From: an uncultured Chitinophagaceae bacterium
GTDB taxonomy: Bacteria; Bacteroidota; Bacteroidia; Chitinophagales; Chitinophagaceae
Length of the DNA stretch: 64,000 nucleotides
Reading direction: 5' to 3'
NCBI GenBank assembly: GCA_937858715.1
Contig: CALLZY010000147.1
Location: 1 to 64,000 of the forward strand
The notes beneath the pieces are model-generated. The model was not told the origin of the DNA. It saw only the letters and a list, made by a program, of their open reading frames with translations, and searched no databases. The position numbers and the translations under genes were made by a program. Position 1 is the first letter of the stretch; each line of letters begins with the position of its first letter. Below, piece after piece: positions 59,377 to 64,000 of the stretch.

Positions 59377-59997
59377 TTAATACAGCACTGTTAACTTCTT
59401 TTGCAATTTCTTTTGCTGCCAGCGTTTATTCACTTTATAAGTAAGCCATGCCGTGCCGCTGCCTAAAACAGCACCGGCAAGCACATCGCTGGGATAATGC
59501 ACACCCAGGTACATTCTGCTGTAACCCATTAACGCAGCCCAGCTATATGCAGGAACCACAACATACCATTTTCTAAATGCCAATGATAAAGAAGTGGCAT
59601 TTGCAAATGCTCCTGACGTATGTCCTGAAGGGAAAGAAGGTGTTTTCTCATATACCACAGGAATGAAGTCAGGATATTTTTCTGAAGGTCTCTTACGGTT
59701 AATAATGTATTTCAAGCCCTGTGTGATTACTGCATTGGCTACCTGTGCTTCCAGCATGACAATGGCCTTTTGCTGTGTGGCTTTATCCTTGCCGACTAAT
59801 CCTGCAGCAAATGTTATAACCGAAGTCGAATAATCAACATAATCAGATGCGTTGGAAACTGCTTTGTAAAAGCGAATGCCCCCAGTAGTCCGGTGCCGGC
59901 TGATATTCTCAATGGTGCGTATATAAAAACCGGTGTTCTGTGCAAACGACAGAACACCGGTAAGTGCTGTTATTGTGAAGAGTATGAGTTTCTTCAT
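59377..59997 (-). CDS. PAP2-family phosphatase, exported
   Basis: 206 residues, signal peptide ending LTGVLSFAQ. The three acid phosphatase motifs are present: KYIINRKRP (96-104), FPSGHTSGAF (122-131) with His126, and SRMYLGVHYPSD (160-171) with His167. Membrane segments are few, so it is probably a periplasmic or membrane-associated lipid phosphatase acting on phosphatidic acid, undecaprenyl pyrophosphate or similar. It lies 12 bases downstream of valS on the same strand and is probably cotranscribed. Confidence 0.9.
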   Translation of the reverse strand: MKKLILFTITALTGVLSFAQNTGFYIRTIENISRHRTTGGIRFYKAVSNASDYVDYSTSVITFAAGLVGKDKATQQKAIVMLEAQVANAVITQGLKYIINRKRPSEKYPDFIPVVYEKTPSFPSGHTSGAFANATSLSLAFRKWYVVVPAYSWAALMGYSRMYLGVHYPSDVLAGAVLGSGTAWLTYKVNKRWQQKKLQKKLTVLY

Positions 59998-60009
59998 TTA
60001 TGAGTTTTA

Positions 60010-62652
60010 TCAGGAAAGACCTGCAAGACTTTCTTCAATCACTTTTATTTTAGCCTCAGCATCTGCTTTTTTCTTTCTTTCAATTTCGATAACCTCTGGT
60101 TTGGCATTTTGAACAAACCTTTCATTACTCAATTTCTTTTCAACCGAAACAAGGAAACCTTTCAGGTAATCTAGATCTTTTTGCAATTGCTCTTTCTGGG
60201 CAGCGGTATCCATTACTGTAGTTGTTTCAATAAAGAATTTGTCTTTCTGAACAACCACTGTAATAGTATTTGGTACTGTAGAACCGGTAAAGAGTACAGC
60301 TTCTGCATTTACCTGTTTGGCAATAATAGATTCTATCAGCCTGTAAACAGATTCGTCTTCAGACTGAATGTGCAGCTTGACTGGGTCTTTAGGTTTTAAC
60401 TGGTTTTTATTTCTTGCATCACGAACGGAACTGATAACTTCCTTCAGCAATGTTCCATTTGCCAAAACAGCTTTGTCTGCCACCGCAAATGGTTTGTATT
60501 GGGATATAGTTAAATCACCATCCTGTTCTTTTAACTGGTGATACACTTCTTCGGTAATAAAAGGCATGAACGGATGGAGCAACTGCATCAGTTCTTCAAA
60601 GAATCCGGTTGTTTTTTCGTAAACTGATTTTTCAATGGGCTGCTCAAATCCGGGTTTCACCCATTCGAGATACCAGCTGCAGAAATCATCCCAGATTAAT
60701 GAGTAGATTGTTTTCAGGGCTTCGCTCAGTCGGAATTCTTTGAATTGTACTGCGACTTCAGCTTTTACTTCGTTCAATCTGTTTTCAAACCAAAGAGTGG
60801 CAAAATTATTATCCGTGGTCTGTGGACTATCGACTGTGGACTGTTTCCCTTCCCACATCTTTACTAATTTCAGGGCATTCCATATTTTGTTGATGAAGAA
60901 GCGGCCCTGTTCGTTACCCGCCGGGTCCCACATCAGGTCGTTACCGGCCGGCGATGAAATCATAATGCCGAAACGTACCGCATCTGCACCATCTTTATCA
61001 ATCATCTCAAGCAGGTCGGGAGAGTTGCCTAACTGCTTACTCATTTTTCTGCCTTGCTTGTCTCTTACAATTCCTGTAAAATACACTTCGTTGAATGGCT
61101 TCTGGTTCTTGTATTCATAGCCAGCCATAATCATCCGTGCCACCCAGAAGAAAATAATTTCAGGCGCTGTTACCAATGTATTGGTAGGATAGTAGTAGTT
61201 AATATCAGCATTGCCGGGATTGCTGTATCCCTTAAAAACTTCTATCGGCCAAAGCCAGGAAGAGAACCAGGTGTCTAAACAATCTTCATCTTGTTTTAGC
61301 GTCAGGTTTTTCGTTTCGGGTTGCAGGCTGTGCAGTTCCTCAATACTTTTTGCCACATACACATTTCCTTTTTCATCGTACCAGGCTGGAATGCGATGGC
61401 CCCACCACAGTTGTCGTGAAATACACCAGTCTTTAATCCCCTCCATCCAGTGGCGGTAGAGGTTTTTAAACTTGGCAGGATAAAAAGAAATCTCATCATT
61501 CATCACAGCATCTAAAGCAGGCCCGGATATTTTCTTCATATCAACCCACCATTGCAGGGAGAGTCTTGGTTCCACTACGGCATCAGTTCTTTCGCTGTAA
61601 CCAACTTCGCTGGTATATTCTTCAGTTCTCAGCAGAAAGCCTTTGTCTTCTAACTCCTGTGCAATTTTCTTGCGGGCAGCAAAGCGGTCTTCACCAACAT
61701 ATATCTGCGCTTCTGCACTTAATGTGCCGTCATCGTTAAATGTATCAACTACTTCCAGTTTATGTTTCTGCCCCAGCTGGTAGTCATTAATGTCATGAGC
61801 AGGAGTTACTTTCAAAGCACCTGTTCCAAAATCCATCGTAACATAATCGTCAGTAATAATAGGAATGCGGCGATTGATGAGAGGCACGAATGCGAACTTG
61901 CCGTGGAGATGTTTGTAGCGTTCATCGTCCGGGTGAACACAAATAGCTGTGTCTCCCATGATGGTTTCGGGGCGAACAGTTGCGATGATAATGCCACCAT
62001 CACCGGAAGGAGTATTTGTGTACTCACTTTCAGGAATGTCGAGGATATACCGCAGGTAATAAAGCTTTTGATTTGTTTGTTTACGTATAACCTCTTCATC
62101 ACTCAGCGCCGTTTTAGCCTTCACATCCCAGTTAATCATCCGTTTGCCACGATAGATATAGCCTTTATTGTAGAGGTCAACAAACACACTGATTACAGAC
62201 TGATAGTATTCAGTGTCCATGGTGAAACTGGTACGTTCCCAATCGAGGCTGCAGCCCAGTTTCTTTAGTTGCTGTAAAATGATGCCGCCGTATTTCTCTT
62301 TCCACTCCCAGGCATATTTCAAGAATTCGTCCCGGCTGAGTGATGATTTGGCAATGCCTTTATCCCTGAGCATATGCACCACTTTTGCTTCCGTGGCGAT
62401 GGAGGCATGATCGGTACCCGGCACCCAGCAGGCATTTTTGCCCTGCATTCTTGCATTGCGGATTAAAATATCCTGAATTGTATTGTTGAGGCAATGGCCC
62501 ATATGCAGCACACCTGTAACATTTGGCGGCGGAATGGTGATGGTGTAAGCCTCACGGTTGTCGGGTTCGCTGTGAAAATATTTCTTATCCAGCCAGTGCT
62601 GGTACCATTTCTGTTCGGCAGCGTTGTGTTCAAAGTTTTTACTCAGTTCCAT
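60010..62652 (-). CDS. valS: Valyl-tRNA synthetase
   Basis: 880 residues, typical length for the shorter bacterial ValRS. Class I signatures PNVTGVLHMGH (HMGH, 50-53) and KMSKQ (about 535) are present; the editing domain spans roughly 180-340 and a C-terminal coiled coil (about 815-880, LQKDLDYLKGFLVSVEKKL) matches the ValS arm. It charges tRNA-Val. Residues about 604-613 are encoded by four tandem 7-bp units (60815-60842), replacing a variable linker after the KMSKS domain. The PAP2 gene follows after 12 bases. The promoter overlaps that of the divergent esterase. Confidence 0.97.
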   Translation of the reverse strand: MELSKNFEHNAAEQKWYQHWLDKKYFHSEPDNREAYTITIPPPNVTGVLHMGHCLNNTIQDILIRNARMQGKNACWVPGTDHASIATEAKVVHMLRDKGIAKSSLSRDEFLKYAWEWKEKYGGIILQQLKKLGCSLDWERTSFTMDTEYYQSVISVFVDLYNKGYIYRGKRMINWDVKAKTALSDEEVIRKQTNQKLYYLRYILDIPESEYTNTPSGDGGIIIATVRPETIMGDTAICVHPDDERYKHLHGKFAFVPLINRRIPIITDDYVTMDFGTGALKVTPAHDINDYQLGQKHKLEVVDTFNDDGTLSAEAQIYVGEDRFAARKKIAQELEDKGFLLRTEEYTSEVGYSERTDAVVEPRLSLQWWVDMKKISGPALDAVMNDEISFYPAKFKNLYRHWMEGIKDWCISRQLWWGHRIPAWYDEKGNVYVAKSIEELHSLQPETKNLTLKQDEDCLDTWFSSWLWPIEVFKGYSNPGNADINYYYPTNTLVTAPEIIFFWVARMIMAGYEYKNQKPFNEVYFTGIVRDKQGRKMSKQLGNSPDLLEMIDKDGADAVRFGIMISSPAGNDLMWDPAGNEQGRFFINKIWNALKLVKMWEGKQSTVDSPQTTDNNFATLWFENRLNEVKAEVAVQFKEFRLSEALKTIYSLIWDDFCSWYLEWVKPGFEQPIEKSVYEKTTGFFEELMQLLHPFMPFITEEVYHQLKEQDGDLTISQYKPFAVADKAVLANGTLLKEVISSVRDARNKNQLKPKDPVKLHIQSEDESVYRLIESIIAKQVNAEAVLFTGSTVPNTITVVVQKDKFFIETTTVMDTAAQKEQLQKDLDYLKGFLVSVEKKLSNERFVQNAKPEVIEIERKKKADAEAKIKVIEESLAGLS
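60815..60842 (+). repeat. In-frame heptad repeat inside valS
   Basis: Four consecutive 7-bp units on the plus strand, consensus GTGGACT (two exact copies), antisense to the valS coding strand. The encoded protein segment is STVDSPQTTD, a surface linker. It belongs to the same class as the intergenic heptad arrays. Confidence 0.8.
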
Positions 62653-62659
62653 AAGGTGG

Positions 62660-62719
62660 CAAATTTACCCTGTTTTGCCAAGATTGAGAAACCGGAAAAG
62701 GCAAAAAAGGATACCTTTG
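62660..62719. promoter_or_regulatory. Overlapping divergent promoters of valS and the esterase gene
   Basis: Minus strand: TAAATTTG (62660-62667) and TTTC (62688-62691) 20 bases upstream, eight bases before the valS ATG. Plus strand: TACCTTTG (62712-62719), an exact box 20 bases before the esterase ATG, whose -33 is unclear. The valS -33 and the esterase -7 share about 30 bases of DNA. Confidence 0.5.
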
Positions 62720-62739
62720 AAATCTGCAAAAAATCAAAC

Positions 62740-63471
62740 ATGAAAAGAGAAATTACTTCCTGGTACAGCCCCTCGCTGGAAAAGGAAATGCCGATAGTGA
62801 CTTATGGCGATTATGGCTTTGCACTATTGCTGGTTCCCACAGCATCGGCAGACTACCTGGAGTATGAACGGTTTCAGTTAATTGATGCCCTGGCACCGTT
62901 TATCAATTCTGGTAAAGTCAAGGTTTTTTCTATTGACAGTGTAAACAAAGAAAGCTGGATGGATAAAGGTGCAGATCCCCGCTATAAATCGCACCGCCAC
63001 CAGCAGTGGAATAATTATGTGTATAATGAAGTGGTGCCGTTTATAAAATCTAAAACAAGTCCTGAAACACCCATTATTACCTGTGGGGCTTCGTTTGGTT
63101 CGCTGCATAGTATGAACCTCTTCCTGAAAAGGCCGGACATTATTAACGGTGTGATTGCCATGAGCGGTGTACATGATTTAACGGAATATACCGATGGCTA
63201 TTTCGACGACAACGTGTATTTCAACAGCCCGATGCACTACATTCCTAACCTGACAGACCACAGCGTTCTTGAACAAATCCGCAGCAGCCGGCATATTCAT
63301 ATTGTTACAGGCAGTGGTGCTTATGAGGATCCGGGGGCCAACGGCCGTTTTGCAAAAGTGCTGTATGATAAAGGAATTTCTTATGAACTTGATATCTGGG
63401 GAGCTGAATGGAAACACGACTGGCCCACCTGGATAGCGATGCTGCCACATTATTTGGGAACAAGGTTTTAG
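62740..63471 (+). CDS. Esterase-like alpha/beta hydrolase
   Basis: 243 residues from ATG 62740 (a much longer frame starts upstream within valS antisense and is rejected). The fold has the nucleophile elbow GASFGS (Ser near residue 110) with PIITCGASFGSLHSMNLFLK, and later VTGSGAYEDPGANGRF and WGAEWKHDWPTW with a likely catalytic His near residue 228. It resembles the esterase D-like putative esterase group acting on S-formylglutathione-type or sugar esters; substrate is not determinable. Cytoplasmic: no signal peptide. It converges with aat, four bases away. Confidence 0.85.
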   Translation: MKREITSWYSPSLEKEMPIVTYGDYGFALLLVPTASADYLEYERFQLIDALAPFINSGKVKVFSIDSVNKESWMDKGADPRYKSHRHQQWNNYVYNEVVPFIKSKTSPETPIITCGASFGSLHSMNLFLKRPDIINGVIAMSGVHDLTEYTDGYFDDNVYFNSPMHYIPNLTDHSVLEQIRSSRHIHIVTGSGAYEDPGANGRFAKVLYDKGISYELDIWGAEWKHDWPTWIAMLPHYLGTRF

Positions 63472-63474
63472 GAA

Positions 63475-64000
63475 CTAACCTTTTTCAATAGTGAGTGTTT
63501 GCAGTTGCTCAATAAACTGCTCCCTGTCAATCATCCTTGCGCCAAAACTTTCAAGGTATTCAGTATAAACCTGGCAGTCTATCAACTGAACTCCTTCCTG
63601 TTCCAGTAATTGGATGTATTTGATAAAAGCATACCGGGAAGCATTGCTTACAAGGCTGAACATACTTTCCCCAAAAAAAACTTTGCCCAGCTTGATACCG
63701 TAAAGGCCGCCAACGAGTTTTCCATCCTTCCATACTTCGGCGCTATGGGCAATGCCTATTTTATGCAGTTGGGTATATGCCTTTTCTACATAGTCAGTAA
63801 TCCAGGTGCCATCCTGACCGGGGCGATGGGTATTTTTACAGTGATGAATAACAGAGGCGAAGTCTTTGTTAACGGTGAACTGGAACTCATTACGGTTAAG
63901 CAGCGGTTTTATGCTTTTGCTGATTTTCAGTTCATCCGGAAAAAGCACAAACCGGGGATGCGGGCACCACCAGAGGATAGTATCTCCTTCATACCAGGGG
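63475..64000 (-). CDS. aat: Leucyl/phenylalanyl-tRNA-protein transferase, partial (N-terminus beyond right edge)
   Basis: The frame continues off the window; 175 codons are visible, including the conserved WWCPHPRFVL near the edge and KISKSIKPLLNRNEFQFTVN, GTWITDYVEKAYTQLH, and YGIKLGKVFFGESMFSLVSNASRYAF, characteristic of Aat. The enzyme transfers Leu or Phe from tRNA onto N-terminal Arg or Lys of proteins, making N-degrons for ClpAP. The internal GTG at 63948 is not a real start. The start codon is to the right of the window. Four bases separate it from the convergent esterase. Confidence 0.93.
   Translation of the reverse strand, partial: PWYEGDTILWWCPHPRFVLFPDELKISKSIKPLLNRNEFQFTVNKDFASVIHHCKNTHRPGQDGTWITDYVEKAYTQLHKIGIAHSAEVWKDGKLVGGLYGIKLGKVFFGESMFSLVSNASRYAFIKYIQLLEQEGVQLIDCQVYTEYLESFGARMIDREQFIEQLQTLTIEKG

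Noticed and set aside
61762..62268. Long plus-strand frame antisense to valS
   Set aside because: It lies wholly within a clearly conserved gene on the other strand, and its codons mirror the ValS frame.
62494..62739. Upstream extension of the esterase frame into valS
   Set aside because: The first 82 codons overlap the N-terminal coding region of valS on the other strand; the ATG at 62740 has a promoter box 20 bases upstream and starts the conserved domain.
1..64000. tRNA, rRNA, CRISPR, insertion sequence or prophage
   Set aside because: No GGTTCGA-type T-loop in the gaps, no direct repeats with uniform spacers, and no transposase, integrase or phage gene was found.

Overview
The window is an ordinary-looking, gene-dense stretch of a Bacteroidota chromosome, most likely order Chitinophagales, family Chitinophagaceae (inference). 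Evidence: two TonB-dependent outer-membrane receptors, many lipoproteins and Sec-exported proteins of unknown function, Bacteroidota-type families (DUF4293, DUF4878-like), scarce Shine-Dalgarno sites, and recurrent -7 boxes of the form TAnnTTTG. No tRNA, rRNA, CRISPR array, prophage, integrase or transposase was found.

Layout. 1-5.6 kb, minus strand: the N-terminal part of a Fic protein cut by the left edge, two paralogous alpha/beta hydrolases around a TPR lipoprotein, and a Kup potassium transporter. 5.9-11.8 kb, plus strand: a secreted protein, a multi-pass membrane protein, purQ, a DsbD-N-like protein and a full DsbD-type thiol reductase. 12-20 kb: an ECF sigma factor, uvrA, DUF4293, glyA, a sugar nucleotidyltransferase and a nitronate monooxygenase. 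20-28.4 kb: small secreted proteins, a DsbA-like protein that has lost its nucleophilic cysteine, an RRM protein, an outer-membrane receptor, a MurC-like ligase, and an ECF sigma factor overlapping a one-TM partner. 28.4-31.6 kb: a tightly overlapping minus-strand operon, lipoprotein-crcB-ppa-tauE-secreted proteins, joining a fluoride exporter to a fluoride-sensitive enzyme. 31.7-39.7 kb: lipoproteins, a YiiX-like hydrolase, phoH, a TonB receptor, rpe and a TPR lipoprotein. 42.5-49.4 kb: a complete efflux operon (TetR, TolC, HlyD, two ATPases, two permeases) with a clear promoter and operator. 50.6-54.6 kb: infA-rpmJ-rpsM-rpsK-rpsD-rpoA-rplQ. 54.7-59.4 kb: PEP carboxylase and the agmatine-to-putrescine pair aguB-aguA. 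59.4-64 kb: a PAP2 phosphatase, valS, an esterase and a partial aat.

The most unusual signal is not a gene. Seven sites carry degenerate tandem repeats with an exact 7-bp period: four spacers (three in the ribosomal operon, one between aguB and aguA), a minimal copy before an ABC permease, and in-frame copies inside valS and the MurC-like ligase. Several are arranged as inverted arrays, and two contain the downstream start codon. Other items are a five-unit 11-bp array beside a hairpin-rich noncoding region, a three-copy 13-bp-spaced operator at the TetR gene, a possible pseudoknot before rplQ, and a 123-bp element with perfect 12-bp terminal inverted repeats.
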